NCBI GenBank assembly: GCA_021847925.1
Contig: JAJZNI010000069.1
Location: 1 to 45,793 of the forward strand
DNA length: 45,793 bases
Reading direction: 5' to 3'
Origin: a bacterium
GTDB taxonomy: Bacteria; Chloroflexota; Dormibacteria; Aeolococcales; Aeolococcaceae
Both the position numbers and the translations under genes were made by a program. This document shows positions 10,703-20,304 of the stretch, piece by piece. The notes under the pieces are model-generated. The model searched no databases. It worked only from the letters and a program-made list of their open reading frames with translations, and had not been told where the DNA came from. The stretch's first letter is position 1; each line of letters opens with the position of its first letter.

Positions 10703-12130
10703 GTGCCAGGTGACCACACCCGCCGCTTTCCCGAGGGCTTCCTCTTCGGGACCAAGACCTCCGCCTACCAGATCGAGGGATCGGTGGACGCCGGGGGCCG
10801 GGGGGCCTCGATCTGGGACACCTTCAGCCACACGCCGGGCGCCACCCGCAACGGGGACACCGGGGACGTCGCCTCCGACCACTACCGGCGGCTCGAGGAG
10901 GACCTCGACCTGATCGCCGCCCTGGGGGCGCCCGCCTACTGCTTCTCCGTCGCCTGGCCGCGGGTGCAGCCGGACGGCGCAGGCGCGGTCAGCCAGCGCG
11001 GCCTGGACTTCTACCGCCGTCTCGTCGACGGTCTCCGCGAGCGCGGGGTCGCCCCGGTGGTCACGCTGTACCACTGGGACCTGCCGCAGCCACTCCAGGA
11101 CGCCGGGGGCTGGACCGCGCGGGACACCGCCGGGCGCTTCGCCGACTACGCGGCCGCGGTGGGCGCGGCGCTGGGCGACCGGGTGGGCCTGTGGGTCACC
11201 CACAACGAGCCCTGGTGCGCCTCCTGGGTGGGCCACGCCAAGGGGGAGCACGCGCCCGGGCTGCAGGACCTCGGCGCGGCGGCGGCCGCCACCCATCACC
11301 TGCTCCTCTCGCACGGGCTCGGGGTGCGCGCGCTGCGCGCCGCGGTCCCCGGGGCGCAGGTCGGCATCGGTCTCAACCTGCAGCCGATCCGGGCGGCCAG
11401 CGACCACGAGGAGGACCTGGCGGCCGCCTCCCGCGTCGACGGCAACCTCAACCGGCTCTTCCTCGACCCGGTGCTGCGCGGCGAGTACCCCGAGGACGTG
11501 CTGGCGCAGCACGCCGACGATCGCCCCGGCTTCGCCGTCGCCCGGGACGGTGACCTGGAAGTGATCTCCGAGCCGCTGGACTTCCTCGGCATCAACTACT
11601 ACGCGCCCAAGACCGTCTGCGCCCCCTCGCGGATGGACGCGGCCCGGTGCGCCGGCCTCTGGGTCCCGCGGAGCCCCGCCACGGACCCCCTGGGCGCCGC
11701 GCTGCGCGCCGTGGACGTCCACCGCCCCGGCGTCGAGCTCACACCCATGGGGTGGGAGGTGGAGCCGGCCGGTCTCACCGAGCTGCTCGTGCGCGTGCAC
11801 CGCGACTACGGCCCCCGCCCGCTCCACATCCTGGAGAACGGGCGGGCCGCGGACGACTACGTCGACCCGCGCGGCGAGGTCCACGACGCGGCGCGGATCG
11901 AGTACCTGCGCGGCCACCTCGGGGCCGTCCTCGACGCGATCGAGCGGGGCGTGGACGTCCGCGGCTACTTCGTCTGGAGCCTGCTCGACAACTTCGAGTG
12001 GGCGCACGGGTTCGGGATGCGCTTCGGCCTCACCTGGGTCGACTACCCGAGCGGCACCCGGGTCCCCAAGGCGAGCTTCGCCTGGTACCGGGACGTGGTC
12101 AGGGCGGGAGCGCTGCCCGGGCACGGGTAG
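10703..12130 (+). CDS. GH1 beta-glucosidase
   Basis: FPEGFLFGTKTSAYQIEG, TLYHWDLPQPLQDAGGW, THNEPW acid/base, ILENG nucleophile region. Confidence 0.92.
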   Translation: MPGDHTRRFPEGFLFGTKTSAYQIEGSVDAGGRGASIWDTFSHTPGATRNGDTGDVASDHYRRLEEDLDLIAALGAPAYCFSVAWPRVQPDGAGAVSQRGLDFYRRLVDGLRERGVAPVVTLYHWDLPQPLQDAGGWTARDTAGRFADYAAAVGAALGDRVGLWVTHNEPWCASWVGHAKGEHAPGLQDLGAAAAATHHLLLSHGLGVRALRAAVPGAQVGIGLNLQPIRAASDHEEDLAAASRVDGNLNRLFLDPVLRGEYPEDVLAQHADDRPGFAVARDGDLEVISEPLDFLGINYYAPKTVCAPSRMDAARCAGLWVPRSPATDPLGAALRAVDVHRPGVELTPMGWEVEPAGLTELLVRVHRDYGPRPLHILENGRAADDYVDPRGEVHDAARIEYLRGHLGAVLDAIERGVDVRGYFVWSLLDNFEWAHGFGMRFGLTWVDYPSGTRVPKASFAWYRDVVRAGALPGHG

Positions 12131-12137
12131 GGGCAGC

Positions 12138-13085
12138 ATGCCGAGCGCCGCCGTTCCCACCCTGATGGTGGTCAACCCCGCGAGCGGGGGCGGGCGGACC
12201 GCGCAGCGCTGGCCGGTGTTCGAGGCGGCGCTGCGGCAGGCGGGGGTACCCCTCACCGTCCACGTGACGGCGGGCCTCGGCGACGCCATCTCCGCCACCC
12301 GCGAGGCGATCGCCGTGGAGGGGATCAGCCGGGTGGTGGCGGTGGGTGGGGACGGCACCTTCAACGAGGTCGTGAACGGCTGCTTCGCGGCCATCGCCGG
12401 CCCGCCCGCCCCCCGTTGCACGGTGGGCCTGATCCCGAGCGGCACCGGGGTCGACTTCGCCCGCTCTCTCGGGCTGCCCCACGCCCCCGCCGCCGTCGCC
12501 GCCCTGCTGAGCTCCGGCGCCACCCGGGTCATCGACGCCGGCCGGGTCTCCCTGGCCGACGGCACCGTGCGGCACTTCGCCAACGAAGCGTCGTTCGGGA
12601 TCGGAGCCGCGGTGGTGGCGCGCGTGGAGCGCCGGCCGCGCCACGGGGAGTGGAGGGGCCGGATCGGCACCTTCCTGGTCGCGTCCCTCGGCGCCCTCCT
12701 GCACTACCGCAACCGGGAGATCGAGCTGGTCCTGGACGGGGAGATCATCCGCGAGCGCGCGCAGCAGGTGGTGGTCGCCAACGGCCGGTCCTACGGCGCC
12801 GGCATGCGGATCGCCCCCCACGCCCTCCCCGACGACGGCCGCTTCGACGTCGTGGTGGTGGGAGACCTCTCGATCGCGGCGTCGATCCGGGCCATCCCGC
12901 GCCTCTACCGCGGGACCCACGTCGGCCATCCGCTGGTGCGCCTGCTCCGCGCGCGGTTGGTGAGCGTGGTGCCCGCGGCGGGGGCGGAGCCGCTCCTGGT
13001 GGAGGCCGACGGGGAGCTGCTGGGGCGGGCCCCGGCGGAGATCACCCTGCTCCCGTCGGCCCTGCGCGTCGCCGCCCCCGGCTGA
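12138..13085 (+). CDS. Diacylglycerol kinase / YegS-like lipid kinase
   Basis: VVNPASGGGRT, VVAVGGDGTFNEVVNG, GLIPSGTGVDFARSLG. Confidence 0.9.
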   Translation: MPSAAVPTLMVVNPASGGGRTAQRWPVFEAALRQAGVPLTVHVTAGLGDAISATREAIAVEGISRVVAVGGDGTFNEVVNGCFAAIAGPPAPRCTVGLIPSGTGVDFARSLGLPHAPAAVAALLSSGATRVIDAGRVSLADGTVRHFANEASFGIGAAVVARVERRPRHGEWRGRIGTFLVASLGALLHYRNREIELVLDGEIIRERAQQVVVANGRSYGAGMRIAPHALPDDGRFDVVVVGDLSIAASIRAIPRLYRGTHVGHPLVRLLRARLVSVVPAAGAEPLLVEADGELLGRAPAEITLLPSALRVAAPG

Positions 13086-13112
13086 GCGGCGGGGCCGCCC
13101 CGCGGCGCCTGG

Positions 13113-13118
13113 TACACT
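13113..13118 (+). promoter_or_regulatory. Putative -10 element TACACT for rpsO
   Basis: TGGTACACT, extended-type; no clear -35. Confidence 0.45.
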
Positions 13119-13128
13119 GACGGGGACC

Positions 13129-13200
13129 GACGGAGGGCCCCCGGGGTGGCGACGCCGCCCCTGATCCCGCTCTCCGTCCGGCGCCTGGCCCACCCGGGCC
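13129..13200 (+). promoter_or_regulatory. Structured rpsO leader (candidate S15 autoregulatory RNA)
   Basis: GACGGAG(13129-13135)/CTCCGTC(13172-13178); GGGGTGGC(13143-13150)/GCCGCCCC(13154-13161) with a U.G wobble; GGCCC(13187-13191)/GGGCC(13196-13200). Confidence 0.45.
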
Positions 13201-13214
13201 CATGGAGACAGATC

Positions 13215-13481
13215 GTGCCCGACGTCCGAACCAAGACCGAGATCATCGCCGAGCACCGGCGCCACGAGACGGACACCGGCTCACCGGAGGTCCAGATCGC
13301 GGTCCTGAGCGACCGCATCGCCTCTCTCACCGAGCACCTGCGCGGCCACCCCAAGGACCACGCCAGCCGGCGCGGCCTGCTCAAGATGGTGGGACGGCGG
13401 CGCCACCTCCTCGACTATCTCTCCCGGACCGACGTGGAGCGCTACCGCTCCATCATCGCCCGGCTGGGCCTGCGGCGATAG
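13215..13481 (+). CDS. rpsO: 30S ribosomal protein S15
   Basis: [57 protein letters not shown] start, 88 aa. Confidence 0.97.
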   Translation: MPDVRTKTEIIAEHRRHETDTGSPEVQIAVLSDRIASLTEHLRGHPKDHASRRGLLKMVGRRRHLLDYLSRTDVERYRSIIARLGLRR

Positions 13482-13654
13482 TGTCGCCGCGAGCGCTCGT
13501 CCCCCTTCGCACGCGTGCGCCCCGGGAGCGGGCGCCCCTCAGGACCGCCGCTGCCCGGCAGAGGAGGATCCCCCCGCCCATCCAGTGAGCTGATCGCTCA
13601 TCCACATCCATCCACGGCCCAGCGCGGCCGGCGCACGCCGGTCGGTGAGACGCT

Positions 13655-13729
13655 GGGGTCTGGCCCCTGGCCCGCACGAGCGCGGCCCCCCCGAGCGGGC
13701 GCGCATCCCGGGACCGGCCGCCAGACCCC
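13655..13729 (+). promoter_or_regulatory. Large nested stem-loop in rpsO-pnp intergenic leader
   Basis: GGGGTCTGGC (13655-13664) and GCCAGACCCC (13720-13729), perfect 10-bp complement; GCGCG/CGCGC nested inside. Confidence 0.5.
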
Positions 13730-13784
13730 TCCGCCTCACCTCCGGACCCCGCCCCGCCGCGGGACGGCCACACCCGGAGAATCC

Positions 13785-15935
13785 ATGGCCAACCCCGAAC
13801 CCACGACCTTCACGACCGACCTCGCCGGGCAGACGCTCACCGTCGAGACCGGCCACATCGCCGAGCAGGCCAACGGCGCGCTGCTCATCCGCTGCCGCGA
13901 CACCGTGGTGCTGGTCACCGCGGTGGCGAGCCGGGCCCCGCGCGAGGGGATCGACTTCTTCCCGCTCACCTGCGACTACGAGGAGAAGCTGTACGCCGCC
14001 GGGCGCATCCCGGGCAGCTTCCCCCGCCGCGAGGGGCGTCCCACCGAGGCCGCGATCCTGGCCAGCCGGATGATCGACCGTCCCATGCGGCCGCTCTTCC
14101 CCAAGGACTTTCGCAACGACGTCCAGATCGTGGCGACGGTGCTCTCCGCCGACCAGGAGCAGGACCCCTCCACGCTCGCCGTCACCGGCGCCTCCCTGGC
14201 GCTCCAGATCAGCGACATCCCCCACGGCGGCCCCGTGGGCTGCGTGCGCGTGGCTCTCATCGACGGCCAGCTGATCCTCAACCCGACCCTTCCCCAGCTC
14301 TCGGACTCGGACCTGGACCTGGTGGTCGCCGGGACCGACGACGCCATAACCATGGTCGAGGCGGGGGCCCGGCAGGTCCCCGAGGAGACCATGCTCCAGG
14401 CGCTGCGCCTGGCCCATGAGGAGATCCGCCGCCTGGTCGCCTTCCAGCTCCACATCCGGCAGACGCTCGGCCCCAAGCCCACCATGGACTATCCGCGCTG
14501 GGCGGTGGCCCCCGAGATCGCGGCCGCGGTCCACGACCTGGTCGAGGGGCGCATCGCCGAGGCGGCGCGCAACGCCGACAAGCCCACCCGCGAGGCGCAG
14601 ATCGAGGCGCTCCGCGCCGACGTCGCCACCCAGCTCGCGGAGCGCTTCCCCTCGGGCCAGTCCGAGGTGAGCCGCGCGTTCGACTCCGAGCTCAAGAAGG
14701 CGGTGCGCCACGCCATCCTGCACGAGGGCGTGCGCCCCGACGGGCGCCGCGGTGACGAGATCCGGCCCATCTGGTGCCGGGTGGGGGTCCTTCCCCGGAC
14801 CCACGGCAGCGCCATCTTCACCCGCGGTCAGACCCAGGCGCTCTCCATCGTCACCCTGGGCTCGGGCCAGGACCAGCAGAAGCTGGACGGCCTGGGGCTC
14901 GAGGAGTTCAAGCGCTACATGCACCACTACAACTTCCCGCCCTTCTCGGTGGGCGAGGCGAGGCCGCTGCGCTCCCCGGGCCGCCGCGAGATCGGCCACG
15001 GGGCACTCGCCGAGCGCGCCGTCCACAACGTCATGCCCGACGAGGAGGCGTTCCCCTACGTGGTCCGCATCGTGACCGAGATCCTGAGCAGCAACGGCTC
15101 GACGTCGATGGCCTCGGTGTGCGGATCCACGCTCGCCCTGATGGACGCCGGAGTCCCCCTGCAGGCTCCGGTGGCCGGCATCGCCATGGGCCTGATCACC
15201 GATGACGACCCCGCCCACGCCGCCATCCTGAGCGACATCCAGGGGATGGAGGACGCGCTCGGGGACATGGACTTCAAGGTCGCCGGCACCGAGCGAGGCA
15301 TCACCGCTCTGCAGATGGACATCAAGATCCGCGGGCTGAGCTGGGACCTTCTGGAGCGCGCCCTCGCCCAGGCCCGCGGGGGCCGGCTTCACATCCTGGG
15401 CAAGATGGCCGAGGCGCTGCCGGCGCCGCGCGAGGAGATGAGCCGCTGGGCACCCCGCATCGAGACCGTCCAGATCAACCCCGACAAGATCCGCGACGTC
15501 ATCGGCCCCGGCGGCAAGACCATCCGCCGCATCGTCGAGGAGACCGGCGCGCAGATCGACATCGAGGACGACGGCCGGGTCTTCGTGGCGAGCCCCGACG
15601 CCGCCGCCCGCGACCAGGCGGTCGCGATGATCCGGGACCTCACCGACGAGATCGAGGTCGGCAAGATCTACAAGGGGCGGGTCACCCGGTTGATGGGCTT
15701 CGGCGCCTTCGTCGAGATCCTGCCCAAGAAGGAGGGCCTGGTCCGCATCGGTCACCTCGCCGAGCACCGGGTGGAGAAGGTCGAGGACGTCGTCGCGGTG
15801 GGCGACGAGATCATGGTCAAGGTGATCGAGGTCGATGATCGCGGCCGGGTGAACCTGTCCCGGCGGGACGCGATCCGCGACCTGAGCCGGAACCAGGCGG
15901 AGGCCGCCGGGGCCGGCAGCGCGAGCCCCGCGTGA
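13785..15935 (+). CDS. pnp: Polyribonucleotide nucleotidyltransferase (PNPase)
   Basis: RIPGSFPRREGRPTE, RPIWCRVGVLPRTHGSAIFTRGQTQ, KH (IGPGGKTIRRI) and S1 (GFGAFVEILP) domains; 716 aa. Confidence 0.97.
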   Translation: MANPEPTTFTTDLAGQTLTVETGHIAEQANGALLIRCRDTVVLVTAVASRAPREGIDFFPLTCDYEEKLYAAGRIPGSFPRREGRPTEAAILASRMIDRPMRPLFPKDFRNDVQIVATVLSADQEQDPSTLAVTGASLALQISDIPHGGPVGCVRVALIDGQLILNPTLPQLSDSDLDLVVAGTDDAITMVEAGARQVPEETMLQALRLAHEEIRRLVAFQLHIRQTLGPKPTMDYPRWAVAPEIAAAVHDLVEGRIAEAARNADKPTREAQIEALRADVATQLAERFPSGQSEVSRAFDSELKKAVRHAILHEGVRPDGRRGDEIRPIWCRVGVLPRTHGSAIFTRGQTQALSIVTLGSGQDQQKLDGLGLEEFKRYMHHYNFPPFSVGEARPLRSPGRREIGHGALAERAVHNVMPDEEAFPYVVRIVTEILSSNGSTSMASVCGSTLALMDAGVPLQAPVAGIAMGLITDDDPAHAAILSDIQGMEDALGDMDFKVAGTERGITALQMDIKIRGLSWDLLERALAQARGGRLHILGKMAEALPAPREEMSRWAPRIETVQINPDKIRDVIGPGGKTIRRIVEETGAQIDIEDDGRVFVASPDAAARDQAVAMIRDLTDEIEVGKIYKGRVTRLMGFGAFVEILPKKEGLVRIGHLAEHRVEKVEDVVAVGDEIMVKVIEVDDRGRVNLSRRDAIRDLSRNQAEAAGAGSASPA

Positions 15936-15951
15936 CCGGCCGACGGCGGAG

Positions 15952-16968
15952 ATGACCGCCGCCCCCGCCACCCCCACCGTCGCCGTCGTGGGCGCCACCG
16001 GCGCCGCCGGCAGCACGGTGCTGCGGGTGCTGGAGGACCGCGCCTTCCCCGTGCGCGAGCTGCGGCCGCTCGCATCCCCGCGCAGCGAGGGGACGCTGGT
16101 CCGGTTCCGGGGGGAGGGGCTGAGGGTGGCGGCCGTCGACGCGTCCCGTCTGGAGGGCTGCGACATCGTCTTCTTCGCGGCCGGAGGCGCAACCTCGCGG
16201 GAGCACGCGCCCGGGGTGGCGGCGGCGGGGGGAGTGGCGGTCGACAAGTCGAGCTTCTTCCGGATGGACCCGGCGGTGCCCCTGGTCGTGCCCGAGGTGA
16301 ACGGGGAGCGTGTGCGCCAGCACCACGGCATCGTCGCCAACCCCAACTGCGTGGCCACCCCGCTGTCGGTGGCGCTGGCGCCGCTCCACCGCGCCTTCGG
16401 GCTGCGCCGGGTCACCGTCGCCACCTATCAGGCGGCGAGCGGAGCCGGGCGGGCTCTCCAGGAGGAGCTGGCGGAGCAGACGCGCGACGACGCCGCCGGG
16501 CGGAAGCCGCGGCACGAGGTCTACCCGCACGTCCTCCACGGCAACGTGGTCCCCGGCGGCTGGACCATGCACGGCGACGACACCGAGGAGGAGGTCAAGG
16601 TCATCCAGGAGGTGCGCCGCATCCTCGACCTTCCCGGGCTGCCCGTGGGGGTGACCACCGTGCGCGTTCCCGTCGCCGTGGCGCACGCGCAGGCGGTGTG
16701 GGTCGAGCTGGAGACCGCCGCCGAGGCCGCGCAGGCGCGGCGCGTGCTGCAAGGCTCCCCCGGCGTGCGGTTGGTGGACGCCCCCGGCGCGCAGGCGTAC
16801 CCGACCCCGCGAGAGGTGGCCGGCTCCGACGAGGTGTGGGTGGGGCGGGTGCGGCGCGACCCCAGCCGGGAGAACGGGCTGGCCCTCTGGGTGGTGGCGG
16901 ACAACCTGCGCAAGGGGGCGGCGACCAACGCCGTCCAGGTGGCCGAGCTGGTGCTGGAGTACCGCTAG
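15952..16968 (+). CDS. asd: Aspartate-semialdehyde dehydrogenase
   Basis: VAVVGATGAAGSTVLRVLEDRAFP, NPNCVATPLSVALAPLH, ATYQAASGAG. Confidence 0.95.
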   Translation: MTAAPATPTVAVVGATGAAGSTVLRVLEDRAFPVRELRPLASPRSEGTLVRFRGEGLRVAAVDASRLEGCDIVFFAAGGATSREHAPGVAAAGGVAVDKSSFFRMDPAVPLVVPEVNGERVRQHHGIVANPNCVATPLSVALAPLHRAFGLRRVTVATYQAASGAGRALQEELAEQTRDDAAGRKPRHEVYPHVLHGNVVPGGWTMHGDDTEEEVKVIQEVRRILDLPGLPVGVTTVRVPVAVAHAQAVWVELETAAEAAQARRVLQGSPGVRLVDAPGAQAYPTPREVAGSDEVWVGRVRRDPSRENGLALWVVADNLRKGAATNAVQVAELVLEYR

Positions 16969-16970
16969 AC

Positions 16971-16997
16971 GCGGCGCCGGATGGGGAGGGGCGCCGC
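16971..16997. terminator. Terminator-like hairpin between convergent asd and DedA gene
   Basis: GCGGCGCC / GGCGCCGC perfect 8-bp inverted repeat, 11-nt loop, no U tract. Confidence 0.35.
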
Positions 16998-17029
16998 CGG
17001 AGGCCACCCGGGGACCCTCGTCATCGCAT

Positions 17030-17893
17030 TCAGTCGCCGACGGTCTGCCGCTGGTAGGTGACCCCGAAGACGGCCTCGCCCACGGTGCGTCCGGTGCTGC
17101 GGCGCGCGGTGGCCACGTAGACGGCGGCCGCGGCGAGGAGCACCACGGCGACGTCGAACCAGTCGTCGAACCCGAAGCTGACGAGGTACTGCGTGACGGC
17201 GTCGAGGCTCGCGATGACCGCCGCGACCATCCCGCCGTCGAGCAGCGCGGCACCGGCGACGGCACGGCGCCCGCAGCCGGGACCGGCAGCGGCGACGCCG
17301 CGCCGAGGCGGCGTCCACCGGAAGGCGGCGAATGCGGCGACCGCGACGGTGACCAGGAGCGCCGCCTGGAGGAGCAGGGTGTCGGCGTGCCGCAGGGGCC
17401 CCTGGAGCGCCGGGCCGAGGGAGAAGCCGAGCAGCGCAAGCACGGTCACCCAGACCGCCGCCGAGGGGACCATCCCGGTGAGAAAGGTCCGCCGCCGCAT
17501 CCCCATGGCCCCGGCGACGAGGTTGGTGTAGACGCGGGTGCCGGGAAGCACGCGGCCCACCAGGACGGCGCCCGCCCCGGCGCCCTGGAGTCTCCGGGTG
17601 AGCGCCTCCAGGCGGCGCTCGGCGCGCAGACGCCGCGCCAGCGCGCGCAGCCCCCGGGCCCCCGCCAGGCGTGCCCACGTGTAGCCGAGCAGCGCCCCGG
17701 CGATGTCGCTGAGCACCGCCGCGGGAAGGAAGAGGTAGCCTGCCGGCACGCCCGCCGCCACGATCGCACCCCCCACGACGAGGAGCAGGTCACCGGGGAG
17801 AAGCGGCAGGGGGACGCCGGTCTCCTCCACGAAGATGAGCCCGCAGATCACGAGCAGCGCCGCACCGCCATGGATGCTGGAGAGGACGCTCAT
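17030..17893 (-). CDS. DedA family (VTT domain) membrane protein
   Basis: FVEETGVPLPLLPGDLLLVVGG; GRVLPGTRVYTNLVAGAMGM; extra C-terminal TM segment. Confidence 0.87.
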   Translation of the reverse strand: MSVLSSIHGGAALLVICGLIFVEETGVPLPLLPGDLLLVVGGAIVAAGVPAGYLFLPAAVLSDIAGALLGYTWARLAGARGLRALARRLRAERRLEALTRRLQGAGAGAVLVGRVLPGTRVYTNLVAGAMGMRRRTFLTGMVPSAAVWVTVLALLGFSLGPALQGPLRHADTLLLQAALLVTVAVAAFAAFRWTPPRRGVAAAGPGCGRRAVAGAALLDGGMVAAVIASLDAVTQYLVSFGFDDWFDVAVVLLAAAAVYVATARRSTGRTVGEAVFGVTYQRQTVGD

Positions 17894-18254
17894 CCCCGAC
17901 GGTGGGGTTCCCCGGCCACTCAGAGGCCCCCGGTGACCGCGCCCAGCGCTCCCCCCCGGACGGACCCGAGCGCCCGGTTCGGGACCCGGAGACCGGCCCC
18001 GGTGCCCGACGCGCCCGGGGCGGCCCCGGCCAGGGCGACCGTCCCCCTGACCGCGGGGGCACCGGTGGCGTCGCGGGGCTGCGTGCGCAGCTCACGCAGC
18101 GCGCCGCCAGGGGGCGGCGATCCCGGCCGGTTCACGCCGCCCACTGTACGGCGATGTCGCTGACACCGGACTGACGGCGGAGCCCGGCCGCGCCCCGCGC
18201 CCGGCCACCCCGCCGCACGCGGGCGCCGCTCGGTCCCTCTAGAGTCCCAGCGGG

Positions 18255-19646
18255 ATGACCGGTCAGGCCACGGGGGCGCGCGCTGAGGTCGCGCGATCCG
18301 GAGGGGGCGGCAGCCCCCGGCCGGGGCGCGCCGTCCTGCCCGGCCGGCTGGCGGCCACGTCCGCATGCGCCGCCTTCATCCTGGTGAGCGCCGCGGCGGC
18401 GCTCCTCCTCGACACCAGCCGCTCCGACCTCGACACCTTCTTCTGGCCGTCCGCCGAGATCGCCGCCCACGGCCATCCCCTCCTCGTCTACTCGGTGCAC
18501 GAGGGGATCTACCCGGACGCCAACGGGCCCCTCTCCCTGGTCCCCCTCAGCCTCGTGGCGGCGGCCGCCAACGCTCTCGGGGTGGAGGGGACGATGCGCG
18601 TCCGCGACGCCCTCACCCAGGGGGTCTTCGCGGTCTTCGTCCTGCTCATGGCGCGCGAGGCGGTCCTGGCGGTGGAGGCGGGACGGGGGCGACCGGTGCG
18701 CCGCCTGCTCACCGGCGCCGCCCTTCTGGCGCTGCCGCCGCTCTGGGTGACCACCATCGGCTTCGGGCACGTGGAGGAGCCGCTGGAGCTGTGGCTGCTG
18801 CTCCTGGGCGTGCGCCTGCTCGGCCGCGGATCCACCGTGCGGGCGGGGATCTGCCTGGGACTCGCCCTGCTGAGCCGGAGCGTCGCGGCCATGGCGCTCC
18901 TCACCCTGCTCCTGGCCCTGGCGGCCGACCGCCGCTGGACGGCGGCGGCCGCCGTCGCCGCGGCCGCCGCGGTCACCGTGGCCAGCGGGCTGCTGCCCTT
19001 CTGGGTGGCCGACCGTCCCGGCCTGGTGCGCTCGCTGATCACCTTTCGGGGCGCCCTCCCCATCAGCGGGGGATCGCTCTGGTACGCGTTCCGGGGCGCG
19101 GCGTGGGCGGGGGTCGTCCGCGGCCAGGACACGTGGATCTTCACCGGCGCGGCCGTGGCCCTGGCCACCCTCGGGCTCGCGCTCGATCGGCGCCGGGCTC
19201 GACCACGCCCCATCGGCCCGCCCGCGATCCCCCGCGGGGAACGGCGCGGCATCGATCCTCCCGGCGTCTTCGGCCTGCTGGCGGTGACGGGCCTCTGCGT
19301 GCCGATGCTCGCCAAGACCACCTGGCCCTATTACCTGCTCGACCCCTGCGTCTTCGCCACCATCTGGTGGTTGGGCCGCCCCGCGCGGGTCTGGAGCTGG
19401 CGAGCCGGCCCGCCGCTCACGCTCGCGGTGGGCGGGGGAGTGCTCGGCGGCGTCGAGCAGAGCCTGCCGCTGGCCTCCGCCCCGACGGCCGCGGCGGGCG
19501 TGGCGGCATCGGCGGTGATGGCGCTCGCCGTCTGCGCCATCCTCCTTGATCGGGCCCGGCCGCAGCAGCCGCCGGCGGCGGGGGACGCGTGGGACGCGGG
19601 CGGGGGTCTCCGCGGGGGATGGAGGGCGACGAGGCGGAGCGCCTAG
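18255..19646 (+). CDS. Polytopic membrane protein, possible GT-C/GT87-like glycosyltransferase
   Basis: Multiple TM helices; DLDTFFWPSAEIAAHGHPLLVYSVHEGIYPDANGPLSLVPL loop. Confidence 0.55.
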   Translation: MTGQATGARAEVARSGGGGSPRPGRAVLPGRLAATSACAAFILVSAAAALLLDTSRSDLDTFFWPSAEIAAHGHPLLVYSVHEGIYPDANGPLSLVPLSLVAAAANALGVEGTMRVRDALTQGVFAVFVLLMAREAVLAVEAGRGRPVRRLLTGAALLALPPLWVTTIGFGHVEEPLELWLLLLGVRLLGRGSTVRAGICLGLALLSRSVAAMALLTLLLALAADRRWTAAAAVAAAAAVTVASGLLPFWVADRPGLVRSLITFRGALPISGGSLWYAFRGAAWAGVVRGQDTWIFTGAAVALATLGLALDRRRARPRPIGPPAIPRGERRGIDPPGVFGLLAVTGLCVPMLAKTTWPYYLLDPCVFATIWWLGRPARVWSWRAGPPLTLAVGGGVLGGVEQSLPLASAPTAAAGVAASAVMALAVCAILLDRARPQQPPAAGDAWDAGGGLRGGWRATRRSA

Positions 19647-19656
19647 ACTCGCGAGG

Positions 19657-20304
19657 ATGCTGAGCGGCGCCGAGGATGCCCTGTCGGTGGTCCACGCGCA
19701 CATCCTCGCCTGCACCGCCTGCGCCCTCCACCGCGGGCGCACCCAGGCGGTGCCCGGCACCGGCCCGGCCTCCGCCCGGATCATGGCTGTGGGTGAGGGG
19801 CCGGGCGAGACCGAGGACCGCCTCGGCCAGCCCTTCGTCGGTGCGGCGGGCAACGTCCTCACCCGCCTCCTGGGGTCGATCGGGCTGCGGCGCGAGGACA
19901 TCTACATCACCAACGTCGTGAAGTGCCGTCCCCCGGGAAATCGCGACCCCGAGCCCGCGGAGGTCGAGGCCTGCTCCCACTACCTCGACGCGCAGATCGA
20001 GATCATCCAGCCGGCGGTGATCCTGGTCCTGGGCCGTCATGCCCTCGCCCGCCTGCTCCCGGGGGCGGGAGGGATCAGCCAGATCCACGGGCGCCGCCTG
20101 GTGCGCGGGGATCGCCTCTTCGTGCCCCTCTACCACCCGGCCGCAGCCCTCTACAACGGCGGGCTGATGCGGACCCTCGAAGAGGACATGCTGCGGGTTC
20201 GCGGCTACCTGGACGAGGCCGACCGGGAGAGGGCGCTGCGCGCGGCCCCGACCGGCGCCGCGGAACCGTCCACGCCGGCGCATGACCAGCTGAGCCTCTT
20301 TTGA
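19657..20304 (+). CDS. Uracil-DNA glycosylase (type 4/5 Fe-S family)
   Basis: CTACALHRGRTQAVPGTGP, VGEGPGETEDRLGQPFVGAAGNVL, NVVKCRPPGNRDPEPAEVEAC. Confidence 0.92.
   Translation: MLSGAEDALSVVHAHILACTACALHRGRTQAVPGTGPASARIMAVGEGPGETEDRLGQPFVGAAGNVLTRLLGSIGLRREDIYITNVVKCRPPGNRDPEPAEVEACSHYLDAQIEIIQPAVILVLGRHALARLLPGAGGISQIHGRRLVRGDRLFVPLYHPAAALYNGGLMRTLEEDMLRVRGYLDEADRERALRAAPTGAAEPSTPAHDQLSLF

Noticed and set aside
8285-12670. 1461-aa minus-strand ORF across GH94 and GH1 genes
   Set aside because: Low-complexity R/P/G/A-rich translation, overlaps recognised genes in other frames; a GC-skewed shadow ORF
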